DNA from: Deltaproteobacteria bacterium
Lineage (GTDB): Bacteria > Desulfobacterota > DSM-4660 > Desulfatiglandales > Desulfatiglandaceae
Reading direction: 5' to 3'
Length of the DNA stretch: 38,905 nucleotides
Assembly: GCA_019309145.1 (NCBI GenBank)
Contig: JAFDGR010000009.1
Span: 1-38,905, forward strand
How positions within the stretch are numbered: position 1 is the stretch's first letter; the number at the start of each line of letters is the position of its first letter. Under the pieces are notes generated by a model. The model saw only the letters and a list, made by a program, of their open reading frames with translations. It made no database searches and had not been told where the DNA came from. Both the position numbers and the translations under genes were made by a program. Of this stretch, positions 9,032 through 17,473 are shown in pieces.

Positions 9032-10204
9032 CTACTTAATGGTCACCAACTTTATCCTGACATTTTTGTACCCATATTTGGCTGCCGACTGTTTTTCGAC
9101 CTTCCAAAGTTCAAAGGTACCGGAAGCGCGGTCACACGTGTCATTGAAAGCGATCGGGCCGCTGGCACCTTCAAACTCCAAAGTTTCCATAGCATCTCTT
9201 ATCGCTTTTCCGTCATATTTGCCGGCTTTTTTGATCGCCTTGGCCACCGCCCACACCGCATCATAGGTAGTATCACAGTAAACCTCCGGGGCCTCTCCGT
9301 ATTTGCTCTTATATGCGGCGGCAAACGTATCATAGGTCTTGGTTAATCCTCCGGCAGATCTCGTACCGGCCAGGAAGGCCTTTTCCATGAACTCAGCCGA
9401 TTTTGCTTCTTTGAACAGACCGGAGCCGTAGTTCCCATCACATCCCAACCAGGGAATCTTATCCAGGCCTAAGTCAAGCGCCTGCCTGAAAACAATGATG
9501 CCATCATCACAATAAGTGGAGGCAAAAATGACATCGGGGTTACTGCTTTTAATCTGTTGCAACTGGGTGAGATAATCTTTCTTGGTCTGGTCATAGCGAA
9601 CTGAGGCGACATGCTTTCCCTTCCATCCGGCTTGTTTCAAAAGGTCAACGAGTGCAATTTCCAAGCCCTGGCCATACGTATTGTCAAGCACAAACGTTGC
9701 CAACCGCGTAAATCCTTTTTCCATGATCACATCCGACAGAACCTTGGCCTGAAGATCATCACGAAGACAGGTACGGAAAAACCATTTTGTCCACCGTTGT
9801 TTTGAGAGTTTTGCTGCAGTGGCTGACGGCGTTATCATCGGAACTCTTTTCCGGGACGCATACGGACCCGCAGAAAATGAGCTGCCACTGATCATTGGTC
9901 CCACAATTACTTTCACTCCATTCACATCAATTAATTTCTTGATCCTCTCAAGGCCCTTTGCGGGCTCACAATTATCATTTTCCAGTATTAGTTCGACATC
10001 CTTGCCCAAAAGTCCTCCTTGGGCATTAATTTGATCAATTGCGAGTTTCGCCGCGTTTGCCATCCTGGTACCCATTGGTCCAAGATCTCCGGTTGTTGTC
10101 AAGAGACAACCTATTTTTATGGTTTTGGCCTCTGCAGGCCCAACCACTGCCAATGAAGCGAGCAAACAAAACATTGTTGCCATAAGCATAAATTTCTTGA
10201 TCAT
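9032..10204 (-). CDS. livJ: ABC transporter periplasmic binding protein, branched-chain amino acid type
   Basis: The 390-residue product carries a Sec signal peptide (MIKKFMLMATMFCLLASLAVVGPAEA, cleaved near AEA-KT). It continues as a Peripla_BP_6/type I binding protein: the TIKIGCLLTTTGDLGPMG opening, the GLLGKDVELILENDNCEP segment, and the VIVGPMISGSS hinge. It captures a ligand (a branched-chain or other amino acid, or a related small amide or carboxylate) for the LivHMGF complex. AAGGAGG lies 6 bases before the ATG. It is the last gene of the transporter set, separated from livF by 247 bases that contain a hairpin, so it may be expressed at a different level or from its own promoter. The actual ligand cannot be read from the sequence. 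Confidence 0.92.
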   Translation of the reverse strand: MIKKFMLMATMFCLLASLAVVGPAEAKTIKIGCLLTTTGDLGPMGTRMANAAKLAIDQINAQGGLLGKDVELILENDNCEPAKGLERIKKLIDVNGVKVIVGPMISGSSFSAGPYASRKRVPMITPSATAAKLSKQRWTKWFFRTCLRDDLQAKVLSDVIMEKGFTRLATFVLDNTYGQGLEIALVDLLKQAGWKGKHVASVRYDQTKKDYLTQLQQIKSSNPDVIFASTYCDDGIIVFRQALDLGLDKIPWLGCDGNYGSGLFKEAKSAEFMEKAFLAGTRSAGGLTKTYDTFAAAYKSKYGEAPEVYCDTTYDAVWAVAKAIKKAGKYDGKAIRDAMETLEFEGASGPIAFNDTCDRASGTFELWKVEKQSAAKYGYKNVRIKLVTIK

Positions 10205-10302
10205 TTTCCGCCTCCTTTCTCAGGATCTCACTCCAAAGATCCCATCCAAAGCAAAAGACATGACATTCTCACCATAGAACCTTTGACCATCACCTCCTCC
10301 CC

Positions 10303-10350
10303 ACAAACAGATAGTATCTAACCCGGACAGCTCAAACTGATACTATTTGT
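10303..10350. promoter_or_regulatory. Inverted repeat between livF and livJ
   Basis: The arms at 10303-10318 and 10339-10350 share an 8-bp perfect core (ATAGTATC / GATACTAT), extended by ACAAA/TTTGT after a 3-nt bulge. The loop is about 20 nt. It sits roughly 100 bases before livJ. It could be an operator, an mRNA-stabilising hairpin that sets the binding-protein to permease ratio, or a weak attenuator. It has no U-tract on the minus strand, so termination is unlikely. Confidence 0.4.
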
Positions 10351-10451
10351 GACACTGAAGTCAAGCGCCTCAAACCGCCGTTGTTTTTCGCCCGCTTTCA
10401 GCAGATTCCAGACACTGATTGCTGGATACTTGTTGGCGCAAAGTGAAAATT

Positions 10452-11171
10452 CTATTTGTCTAATCCCAGGTAGCGTTGCTTTGAATCGTCCTCTGAAAAA
10501 AGAGAATCGGCTGCACCCTCCATGGCACAGGATCCTTCTACCAGGACATAGCCTCTTTTTGACACGCTCAAGGCCTTCTTCACATTCTGCTCTACCATCA
10601 GAATTGCCATGCCTGCTTCTTCTATTCTCTCCAGTTTAGACAAAATAACCGACGTTGGCTTGGGAGAAAGGGAAGCCAATGGTTCATCGAGCAACAATAT
10701 TCTTGGCTGACCCATCATAGCCCTTGCGATGGCCAGCATTTGCCGCTCCCCTCCACTGAGATTCCCTGCGAGATAATCCTTCCTCGCCGCAAGCTCGGGA
10801 AACATGTCAAATGTCTCTCCTATTGCCTTTCTTATGGTCTCTTTTCCCTTTCTATAATAAGCGCCCATATCAAGATTTTCGGCGATGGTTAGATTCGGAA
10901 AAACATTGTCGATCTGAGGCACATAACCTAGGCCTTGTTTTATCAACTTGTAAGGAGCCACCCCGGTAATTTCTTCTCCTTGGTAAAATACCTGACCCTG
11001 AAATACTCGGGCAAAGCCGAGAAGGCTCTTGAGCAGGGTGGACTTTCCGCTTCCATTGGGCCCCACAATAGCCACAATTTCACCTGTATCCACGGTGATA
11101 CAAACATCGTTGACGATGATAACATCCCCATACCCGGCACTTATATTTTGAATAGTGAGAATAGGTTGCAT
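10452..11171 (-). CDS. livF: ABC transporter ATP-binding protein LivF-type
   Basis: This 239-residue cytoplasmic ATPase drives a branched-chain amino acid-type importer. Walker A is GPNGSGKST, the signature is LSGGERQM, and Walker B is ILLLDEPLASL, followed by the switch-type VEQNVKKAL with a Q-H-like substitution typical of LivF. The short length and the GYGDVIIVNDV N-terminus separate it from LivG. The ATG at 11171 follows AGGGGG 9 bases upstream. It starts 3 bases after the livG stop, so the two ATPases are probably translated together and form the heterodimer of the transporter. Confidence 0.92.
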   Translation of the reverse strand: MQPILTIQNISAGYGDVIIVNDVCITVDTGEIVAIVGPNGSGKSTLLKSLLGFARVFQGQVFYQGEEITGVAPYKLIKQGLGYVPQIDNVFPNLTIAENLDMGAYYRKGKETIRKAIGETFDMFPELAARKDYLAGNLSGGERQMLAIARAMMGQPRILLLDEPLASLSPKPTSVILSKLERIEEAGMAILMVEQNVKKALSVSKRGYVLVEGSCAMEGAADSLFSEDDSKQRYLGLDK

Positions 11172-11174
11172 GTT

Positions 11175-11936
11175 TCAGCCCCCTAGATAGACCTCATAAA
11201 ACAGAGCGTTTTTCACGACATCCTTAGGCGCACCTTCAATCAATATTTTCCCCTTGTCCATGACGTACACCCTGTGTGCAAAATCAAACAGCAGCTCGAG
11301 TCTATGTTCGATAATAAAAAGGCTCAAGCCTTTATCACAGAGATCCGCGAGCTTCTCAAAAATTCTCCTGCCTAACTTGGGGTTAACCCCGGCCACCGGC
11401 TCATCCAACAGTAAAAGGGTGGGGGAAGCCATGAGCCCTTTTCCTATCTCCAAGAGTTTTCTTTGGCCACCTGACAGTTCACCGGCCGGAGCTGCAGCCA
11501 AATGCGCTATCTCCAGCAATTCAAGCAGCTCCATAGCCCTGTCCGCCATCTCCACTTCTTGTTCTTGCCAGCTATTCCTGAAAAGAAGGCTGTGAATGAA
11601 GCTGTCTCCTCGATGATTTCTCCCCGCCATCAGCATGTTATCCAGCACGCTCAAAGCCTGGAAAAGTTTGGGTACCTGAAAGCCTTTTACGAGGCCGAGG
11701 CCATAGGTCTGATGGGGTGGCATATTGTTTATGCGTCTGCCACTAAAATAAATACTTCCTTCATCTGGCTGATAGAGACCAAGAATAGTATTAAACAGGG
11801 TGCTTTTTCCACTCCCATTGGGTCCAACCAGGCCCCAAATGCTCCCACTGCTTATGTCCAGGTCCACCCCGTTGACAGCATAGAGCCCCCCAAAATGTTT
11901 ACTAACTTTTCTCAGTTTCAGCAGTGGTTCTCTCAT
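11175..11936 (-). CDS. livG: ABC transporter ATP-binding protein LivG-type
   Basis: The 253-residue ATPase is the second nucleotide-binding subunit. The motifs are Walker A GPNGSGKST, signature LSGGQRK, and Walker B LLLLDEPVAGVNP, followed by an H-loop in IIEHRLELL. The LivG-specific insertion between Walker A and the signature, which contains FQVPKLFQALSVLDN, is present. I choose the ATG at 11936 because MREPLLKLRKVSKHFGG matches the usual LivG start. A TTG two codons upstream (11942) has the better-spaced AGGGA site and may be the real start. The gene overlaps the end of livM by about 35 bases. Confidence 0.92.
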   Translation of the reverse strand: MREPLLKLRKVSKHFGGLYAVNGVDLDISSGSIWGLVGPNGSGKSTLFNTILGLYQPDEGSIYFSGRRINNMPPHQTYGLGLVKGFQVPKLFQALSVLDNMLMAGRNHRGDSFIHSLLFRNSWQEQEVEMADRAMELLELLEIAHLAAAPAGELSGGQRKLLEIGKGLMASPTLLLLDEPVAGVNPKLGRRIFEKLADLCDKGLSLFIIEHRLELLFDFAHRVYVMDKGKILIEGAPKDVVKNALFYEVYLGG

Positions 11937-12846
11937 GTCCAATTCTATCCCTTGCCTTTGTTCTAATCTGGCTCTCTTTTAGCATGCCTTGCGGCCTATA
12001 CAGGAGGATCAGAATAATCAAGATGCCAAAAATGATATATTGCAAGTTGCTGGGATCCACCGGCAGCGTCAAATAGTCCTTGGCAATATTTGCTCCTCTA
12101 TCGAAAACCATTACCAGGACAGCACCCAATAATGCCCCCCAGTTGTTCCCGGGGCCACCGACGAGAACCATTATCCAGACGGTAAAAGAGAGCATAGGCA
12201 CGAACATGTACGGATCGATGAATTGAATATACTGCGCGTATAAACCGCCTCCCAACCCTGCAATGGCTGAACCCAGTGCGAATATTTGAGCCCTGTATCT
12301 GGTCTTATTCTTCCCCAGTGCTTCAGCGGCCAGCTCATCCTCCCGAATAGCACGCATGACCCTCCCATAGGGAGAATTGGCCAACATCTGCACAACAACG
12401 AAACAGACTGCTAAACAAAAGTAAACCAGACCGATGTTTACCAATGCATCAATGCGAGCCGACGAATCACCAACTGAAATAGCAGGAAGAACCGGAGTAC
12501 CCCAAACGCCCCCTGCAATCCAGCCCTCCGATTTCACAATAAGCTTCAAGATTTCGCCAAAGCTCAAAACCACTATGGCCAAGTAATCCTCTCTCAGCTT
12601 CAACGTGGGCAGAGAAACAATGACGCCAACAATAGCTGCAGCCACTGCACCGGCAAGAAGGCAGAAATAAAAGGGAACATTGATTTCAGACAGAAGATAA
12701 TACGTGTACGCGCCCACCAGCACAAAGGCTACTTTCCCGAAATTGGCCAAACCGGCAAAACCGAACTCCAGGTTCAGGCTTAGTGAAAATATCCCAAAAA
12801 TGCCAATCAAGACAACGAGATCAAGAAAATAGACTAACAGGTCCAA
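11902..12846 (-). CDS. livM: ABC transporter permease LivM-type
   Basis: This 314-residue integral membrane permease has about eight or nine hydrophobic segments, beginning MDLLVYFLDLVVLIGIFGIF. The LivM cytoplasmic coupling region reads GRVMRAIREDELAAEALGKN. The start is a TTG at 12846 with AGGAGAGG 4 bases upstream, immediately abutting the livH TAA. The C-terminus is hydrophilic and overlaps livG. It pairs with LivH to form the translocation pore. Confidence 0.9.
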   Translation of the reverse strand: MDLLVYFLDLVVLIGIFGIFSLSLNLEFGFAGLANFGKVAFVLVGAYTYYLLSEINVPFYFCLLAGAVAAAIVGVIVSLPTLKLREDYLAIVVLSFGEILKLIVKSEGWIAGGVWGTPVLPAISVGDSSARIDALVNIGLVYFCLAVCFVVVQMLANSPYGRVMRAIREDELAAEALGKNKTRYRAQIFALGSAIAGLGGGLYAQYIQFIDPYMFVPMLSFTVWIMVLVGGPGNNWGALLGAVLVMVFDRGANIAKDYLTLPVDPSNLQYIIFGILIILILLYRPQGMLKESQIRTKARDRIGHERTTAETEKS

Positions 12847-13740
12847 TTATCCTCTCCTGAAAAACATAGCCAAGCCCTGGGGTTTCACAATGAGGGTGAT
12901 GATCAAAATCAAGAAAGCAACTGCTATCCGATAAGAGGTCGAAAAACCGAGGGCCATCAGAGCAACCACCCCGCAATTTTCAGCAAGGCCGATAATGAAT
13001 GCCGCGACGATAGCGCCGTAAAAATTACCAATACCTCCTAAAATGGCAACAGCGAAAATGGGCAATATGATATCCCAACCGGTCATAGGCCAAATCTGGG
13101 TGTTCGCTGCACGGAATATACCGGCAATAGCTGCAAGGCCGGCTCCGACAAACCACGTTATCAGGATCACGTTATCCGTATTCACACCGGATGCCTTCGC
13201 AAGCTCCGGATTACTGGAACTCGCTCTAATGGCCTTTCCAATCTTTGTTTTGATGAGGATAAAGTGCATAATGACGGAAAGGCCCACGGCAGAAAAAATG
13301 ATCCACACCCAAAGCCCGGTTATCCTCAGTGGCCCCATGTCGAGGGATGGCCATTTACTGACAAAGTACAAAGGCTTCCATCCCCAAATCGAACCAATGG
13401 AATATCTCAAGACAAAACCCAGGCCTATTGAGGCGACCATGAGATGAATAATTGTCGCCCCTCTCCGGGCCAATGGCTGAAACACTGATCGATAACACAA
13501 AAATCCCACCACACCCGTGAGCAGGAAAGCTACTGGAAACGCGACGCTCAAACCTAACCCCAACTGTACAGATACCAGATACCCGAAAAAAGCGCCGACC
13601 GTTAGTAACTCAGCATGAGCAAAGTTGGGAAACTTCGAAAGGCCATAGGTCAATGTTAGGCCCACTGCTCCAATGAGATAAATACTTCCTGTAACCGCTG
13701 AATTAAATAATATCTGAACCCAATTTGCCAAAATGAGCAC
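12847..13740 (-). CDS. livH: ABC transporter permease LivH-type
   Basis: This 297-residue integral membrane permease is the first gene of the transporter operon. Hydrophobic helices run through most of it, and the conserved coupling segment is GKAIRASSSNPELAKASGVN. The C-terminal RPQGL-like motif of the family is represented by VKPQGLAMFF. The start is a GTG at 13740 without a strong ribosome binding site, so the exact start is less sure. It is followed without a gap by livM. Confidence 0.9.
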   Translation of the reverse strand: MLILANWVQILFNSAVTGSIYLIGAVGLTLTYGLSKFPNFAHAELLTVGAFFGYLVSVQLGLGLSVAFPVAFLLTGVVGFLCYRSVFQPLARRGATIIHLMVASIGLGFVLRYSIGSIWGWKPLYFVSKWPSLDMGPLRITGLWVWIIFSAVGLSVIMHFILIKTKIGKAIRASSSNPELAKASGVNTDNVILITWFVGAGLAAIAGIFRAANTQIWPMTGWDIILPIFAVAILGGIGNFYGAIVAAFIIGLAENCGVVALMALGFSTSYRIAVAFLILIITLIVKPQGLAMFFRRG

Positions 13741-13858
13741 CTATAAGCGAAAAAAATGATAACTCGTTCCTCAAAAATGATTTGTGAACGGGGGCTTACA
13801 ATGAACCCTTTCCCTTGGCTTTAATATGAAAAATCTCTTTATCCTTGCCCAACGTGGA

Positions 13859-13887
13859 TTTATTTTCCAAAAATTTGTATTTGTCAA
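13859..13887 (-). promoter_or_regulatory. Weak candidate promoter for the liv operon
   Basis: On the minus strand a perfect TTGACA (13882-13887) is followed after 17 bases by AATAAA (13859-13864), which matches the -10 consensus poorly. It lies about 120 bases upstream of livH in AT-rich DNA, the only gene-free stretch before the operon. The placement is reasonable but the call is tentative. Confidence 0.25.
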
Positions 13888-13944
13888 TATCTATCTTTTC
13901 AATAATCTACGACTAAATCTTGTGGCACTGGTGTCCCCACCTCG

Positions 13945-13975
13945 GTAAGTACCTTGCGATATTCGAGCTCACTTG
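13945..13975 (+). repeat. Partial third copy of the 500/1320 repeat family
   Basis: The block AAGTACCTTGCGATATTCGA resembles AAGTAAATAACTTGCGATAT in the repeat near 498 and the CTTGCGAT block near 1345. It lies in the intergenic space between livH and the exported protein at 14009. The match is only about 25 bases, so common origin is uncertain. Confidence 0.25.
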
Positions 13976-14008
13976 CTCCGCATGGTCAGCTTTTTTCCTT
14001 GACGAATG

Positions 14009-15577
14009 TCAGGGGGCCTTTTTCATGGCCACATGAATACCCAGTAGCTTCCAGGAGGCTCGCTCGTGGATATAGGTCAGGCTGAACGTGGTTCTCTGAG
14101 GCCTCGTTGGATAATGACCTTTTACTTTCAGCAATCCCTCCTGGTCGAGGCAGATTTCATTCTCTATGACGGGATCCAATTGATTCAACGCGGCCAATTC
14201 TTTCTGTTTGGCAAAACTCCTGAATGCTTGGCGCAATCTGGCCGGCGTGGCTTGAATCTGCAACGTTGTGGAGACATTGGCATGAAAGGCTTGAAAATTC
14301 CGTTTCTGCGCGGCATTGGCAAAATCACCCATTGTGACAGCGGCTAATCTTTCGACCTCACCTCTTGAGGGCAGGGAAAGACTCTTGATCCTGGTCACGG
14401 CCAGGTGTTTGCCGGTCACGTCATTGACTACGATTTCGAAAACCCGCCAAACATGCATCCACGATAGTAGATTGTCCTCGGGCCGCATGCAAAAAAGCCC
14501 CAGACCCAGGTAACCGGACCGGTGGCCCAGCACCAGAAAGGCTACTTCACCCGGCACCCCCTTGACCATCACATCCCATTTTTCAAGCTTTCCCAAGGGG
14601 GACGCCTGTTTTGGCATCAGGTCCGCTTTGAGGGTGCACTGATCATAGGATAAGGATATACGTTGGAAGTCTTTTTTCAGATTGGCCAGGATCTCCTCTG
14701 GTGTCGCGCCGGTGCCTTTGGAAAACCCGCCGACACGGATAAACCCATAGGTGGTTACGTTTCCCTTGTTTTTATCACGGACCACCAGGCGCATATCCAC
14801 TGCTGTTTGGCCGGCCGGCAGACCTTGATGCTCTTCGATTTCCCAGCTTTTCGGATGATGGAACTTGAATCTAGGCTTTCCGGCGGAGGCAAAAACAGCC
14901 ATTGGGAAGGCATATCGTTGTGAGGCTTTTTGATGCACGGTGAAAGAGATGGCTGCCGCGGCAAAAATTGGGGCATACCGGATAAATTCGGATTCACGTG
15001 CCGACCCCGATACTACGAAAACACGGTCACCGTGACGGGAGAAAGTCAGTCGTGAAAGGAAGGATGAGGAACCCTTGGAAAACCGGGTCAGAACCTCATC
15101 AATCTCGCGCCGGTTATAGGTCCCTTGCCGGCGCACGAGCACATCCACCTTATTTTCCCTGAAATATTGATCCAAAAGGTCATACAGGCTGATTTCCATG
15201 GCCATCCGAGTATACGCCACCTGGATTCTGGCCGAATCTTTATCGTCTCCAGGGGCAGTTTGCTCGGCAAGAGGGACCATGCGCAGCGTATCCTCCTGCA
15301 GCATGTTGGCCGGCACGGTAAGGTGAATGTCGCGCCACCCTTTCGGTATCAACAGGTTAAAGCTAAGATCTTTGCGTTTCAAGGGTTTGTAGGTGAAGTT
15401 GAAATAGGATTTCTTGATCTGTTGTTCACTCGGCAGTTTGTTCTTCTGGAACGCCCGCAAAGGAGCAATAGCGTCGACGGCAAGAAGGACGGGAGTCTTT
15501 GTCATGACCCCTAGGGCCACAGTAACTACCAAACTTGCAACAAGGGTTCGGGCCATCACTTTGGCTGGGAATAGCAT
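14009..15577 (-). CDS. Exported protein with a duplicated domain and an NTF2-like tail, function unknown
   Basis: The 522-residue product has an N-terminal hydrophobic signal (residues about 8-35). Two regions then begin in the same way, with a short beta-strand pair and an aromatic tryptophan: LSFNLLIPKGWRDI at about 71-84 and PRFKFHHPKSWEIE at about 235-248. Each runs for roughly 145 residues and is followed by a predicted alpha/beta pattern reminiscent of PsbP/MOG1-type folds. A third region (about 415-520) contains NFQAFHANVS and TPARLRQAFRSF, a pattern typical of small NTF2-like domains. I recognise no named family. The ATG at 15577 has AAGGAGGT 5-6 bases upstream; the longer frame from 15598 lacks this. 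It follows the YcaO gene on the same strand after about 150 bases and may or may not belong to that operon. Confidence 0.75.
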   Translation of the reverse strand: MLFPAKVMARTLVASLVVTVALGVMTKTPVLLAVDAIAPLRAFQKNKLPSEQQIKKSYFNFTYKPLKRKDLSFNLLIPKGWRDIHLTVPANMLQEDTLRMVPLAEQTAPGDDKDSARIQVAYTRMAMEISLYDLLDQYFRENKVDVLVRRQGTYNRREIDEVLTRFSKGSSSFLSRLTFSRHGDRVFVVSGSARESEFIRYAPIFAAAAISFTVHQKASQRYAFPMAVFASAGKPRFKFHHPKSWEIEEHQGLPAGQTAVDMRLVVRDKNKGNVTTYGFIRVGGFSKGTGATPEEILANLKKDFQRISLSYDQCTLKADLMPKQASPLGKLEKWDVMVKGVPGEVAFLVLGHRSGYLGLGLFCMRPEDNLLSWMHVWRVFEIVVNDVTGKHLAVTRIKSLSLPSRGEVERLAAVTMGDFANAAQKRNFQAFHANVSTTLQIQATPARLRQAFRSFAKQKELAALNQLDPVIENEICLDQEGLLKVKGHYPTRPQRTTFSLTYIHERASWKLLGIHVAMKKAP

Positions 15578-15734
15578 GGGGTACCTCCTTTCGTGCAAAA
15601 AATTTCTCTAACAGGAACGCCTGACACGATCTATCAAACGCACTTCAAAACGAAAGAGGGTGAATGAGATAAGTGAACAAGGGAAAAGGGTCTGCAACAA
15701 TTGGCCTCGCACAGGCCCTTGCTGTCCAGTGATA

Positions 15735-17465
15735 TCACTCCTGCTCAGCGTGCGCAACGTCCCTGAAATAGTGGGCGAACTTGCGGAGACTCAGAGGGGA
15801 AAAACGATCCAGCACGCTTGTGAGTTCCAGGCCGGGGACAAGGACCTTGACGACCGGGATTTCCAGCTCTTCTCTGGTCAGGTCCACGTAGATGGGATGA
15901 AAGCCGTTTCGGAGCAATACTTCCTCAAGGATTCGCAGATCCTTCGACACATCCCCGGATGAAAAACAGGGGAGTTCCTCATCATTGACGGTCCTGAGAC
16001 CTTCCGGCGGGGCCGTCGATCCGAACCAGTAAGGATATGGATAGGGGATTTCAGTCATCGCCGAAGCCACGGCACGTTTTCCGTCCAGGTGTGCCGCGGT
16101 CCCCTTGAGGATGACTCCGCCCGGTCCCTGGATAAAGGCCTTATAGCAGGGTATCCCGAATTCCTGGGTGAGATCCAGGAACTGGATCTGGATGCCTTTT
16201 CGTTTCATTCCTCCGATAATATCATGTACTTTCGGGTCATCGGAACTGAGCAGAAACCGCCGGCTCTCGCAATAGGGCACGACCTTTTCCGCGTCTCTTT
16301 CGATGACCTCCAGGAGCCCGCTCAGTCTTGCCTCCTCCATGGTGCTGCCCGCGCCAAGGCCTGTTGAGGGAAGCCCGCTGGTAAGGCTCATCTCATCAAA
16401 ATTGGCGAACAGAAAGACCATCTGGGCCGGAACAAGGACACGTGAATACCCCTCCGGACCGGCCATTTCTCCCGAAATCCAATAGAGTTCCTGGTCCTCA
16501 TAAGGGACTTCCAGGAGGAACTCATTGGGATCCACGGCCCCATGCCCCCTTTTCAGGTCCGTATAGGTTCCCTTCACCAGTGTCGGAGCGCCCACGTACC
16601 CCGACAGGGTCTCTTCACGGGCCCGGCAAAACGCGGAATATCGTTCTGCTATCTCCATCAGGCACGAGATCCTGGCCTGGTGAATATGCATGCCGCGCCC
16701 GTAGCTTACCAGTTCCCCGCGCAGTCTCCAGTGGTTCCGTCCCTGTTTCAGGGTCACGTCGAGGTTCCAGGGCCTTTCTACCGCGTAGGGGCTTATCGTA
16801 GCCTCGGTCCTGGCCTCCCATCCCCTGAGGATGCCGAGGCGCTCCAGTTTTTTGGTCACCTGTCTCACGGCTTCTTTTGCCCGGGCCCTTCCTTCCTTCT
16901 CATGGCCGCCCGACCCATGCGAGCGTTGTTCCAGCGCGGCCCGCCCGGCCCACCATTGGTCTATGGCTTCGGGATCGTAAGGGATGGAAAGACCAGCCCC
17001 ATCCGGTGGAGGGAGCGGTTTGTGCCAGGTCATATTTTCTGAAAAAAGCCTGAGCCAGTCTTCATGGGATTCATGGCGGGCCGCTCTTGACCAGCGGATG
17101 TAGATGAGAGGACTCGAATGGGTCAGTGCTTCGAGGTTGTTTGCGGTCAACCGGTCCCGGAGGGGTGCGAATTTTTCAGAAACCAGGGAGGCTTCATAGG
17201 CCAATACCCGGAGCAAAGGCTTTCGCTTCCCGGCTTTATCCACAAGATCGAGGAGTTCATCCGGCTCGAGTTTCCCGATACGGTCCAGCGCGTACTGGCG
17301 CATGAACTGGTCATGGGGATGCTCCTCGAGAGCCGCGGCCAGGTCCGTGAAAGTCGGATCTCTCTCAGGGATGCAGGAAAACCAGCCCACTCCCTGGCCC
17401 GTGCCGAGACGTGAAAGCATATAGTGTATGCTGTGGCTTGCAGGAGTTTGAGATGCATCGTTCAC
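15735..17465 (-). CDS. YcaO-domain ATP-dependent amide-activating protein with N-terminal extension
   Basis: This 576-residue protein carries a YcaO domain from about residue 220 to 565. YcaO proteins use ATP to activate peptide amide bonds, making azolines, thioamides or amidines. The ATP/Mg-binding glutamates are visible in ISCLMEIAERYS (E271, E274) and SGLLEVIERDAE (E386, E389). A third, partly altered motif is ASAMTEIPYPYPYW (E472). The first 215 residues are not YcaO; they look mostly helical, with a HEAT-like stretch (about 45-110). The gene starts 8 bases after the HDAC-family gene stop, so it belongs to the HyuA-HDAC operon. No short precursor-peptide gene, dehydrogenase, TfuA or protease is seen beside it. 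The modified target is therefore unknown and could be a protein rather than a ribosomal peptide. Confidence 0.85.
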   Translation of the reverse strand: MNDASQTPASHSIHYMLSRLGTGQGVGWFSCIPERDPTFTDLAAALEEHPHDQFMRQYALDRIGKLEPDELLDLVDKAGKRKPLLRVLAYEASLVSEKFAPLRDRLTANNLEALTHSSPLIYIRWSRAARHESHEDWLRLFSENMTWHKPLPPPDGAGLSIPYDPEAIDQWWAGRAALEQRSHGSGGHEKEGRARAKEAVRQVTKKLERLGILRGWEARTEATISPYAVERPWNLDVTLKQGRNHWRLRGELVSYGRGMHIHQARISCLMEIAERYSAFCRAREETLSGYVGAPTLVKGTYTDLKRGHGAVDPNEFLLEVPYEDQELYWISGEMAGPEGYSRVLVPAQMVFLFANFDEMSLTSGLPSTGLGAGSTMEEARLSGLLEVIERDAEKVVPYCESRRFLLSSDDPKVHDIIGGMKRKGIQIQFLDLTQEFGIPCYKAFIQGPGGVILKGTAAHLDGKRAVASAMTEIPYPYPYWFGSTAPPEGLRTVNDEELPCFSSGDVSKDLRILEEVLLRNGFHPIYVDLTREELEIPVVKVLVPGLELTSVLDRFSPLSLRKFAHYFRDVAHAEQE

Positions 17466-17473
17466 GTTGAAAG

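Noticed and set aside
15727-15738. Perfect palindrome AGTGATATCACT at the YcaO stop
   Set aside because: It is only 12 bases, has no spacer or second copy, and overlaps the stop codon, so chance is a sufficient explanation.
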